Shown here piece after piece: positions 5,581-5,617 of a DNA stretch of 5,617 nucleotides. This DNA comes from Thiotrichales bacterium (GTDB lineage: Bacteria; Pseudomonadota; Gammaproteobacteria; UWMA-0217): the NCBI GenBank assembly GCA_024763135.1, contig JANTGD010000255.1:1-5617 (forward strand), given 5' to 3'. The position numbers were made by a program, and so were the translations under genes. How positions within the stretch are numbered: position 1 is the stretch's first letter; each line of letters begins with the position of its first letter. The notes under the pieces were generated by a model. It ran no database searches, was not told the origin of the DNA, and saw nothing but the letters and a program-made list of their open reading frames with translations.

Positions 5581-5617
5581 ATTTTAAGCCTGAATGCTTT
5601 GATTGAATGCATTCCCT

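Noticed and set aside
5591..5614. Direct repeat TGAATGC (5591, 5604) and palindrome GAATGCATTC (5605-5614)
   Set aside because: Short, AT-rich and at the window edge. It could be part of a downstream promoter, but nothing in view supports a function.

Overview
The window carries two transcription units of different character. The organism looks like a proteobacterium, probably a gammaproteobacterial autotroph. The case rests on the inorganic-carbon-uptake genes at the left and the GC-rich CCCTCTCCC/GGGAGAGGG intergenic palindrome at the right. The genus cannot be fixed from the sequence alone.

Left part (1-2429, plus strand): the 3' portion of dabA (DUF2309/UPF0753), the zinc-binding cytoplasmic subunit of the DAB dissolved-inorganic-carbon accumulation system. 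Its stop codon overlaps the start of a small PII-like gene (ATGA junction). The PII-like protein resembles the SbtB/CPII branch that is tied to bicarbonate transport rather than classical GlnB/GlnK. The membrane partner DabB is expected upstream, outside the window.

Middle (2430-2652): a 223-base convergent intergenic stretch with a perfect 10-bp inverted repeat and no recognisable gene. Base composition changes across it: hand-counted 60-base samples give about 43-50% GC in dabA and about 58-65% GC to the right.

Right part (2653-5521): an AraC-family regulator with a cupin-type sensor domain on the minus strand. It is divergent from a two-gene operon on the plus strand. The first operon gene encodes an unusual 440-residue fusion of a SnoaL-like domain and an NmrA-like NAD(P)-binding domain. 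The second encodes a DUF1772 (anthrone-oxygenase-like) membrane protein and overlaps the first by GTGA. The arrangement suggests a small regulator-controlled module acting on an aromatic, quinone-like or otherwise reactive small molecule; the substrate is unknown. The seam between the two fused domains holds a TAATG sequence, as if two translationally coupled genes had been joined by a frame change.

Right end (5522-5617): a GC-rich palindromic repeat with both hairpin and G-quadruplex potential on the plus strand. No RNA genes, insertion sequences or CRISPR arrays were seen.
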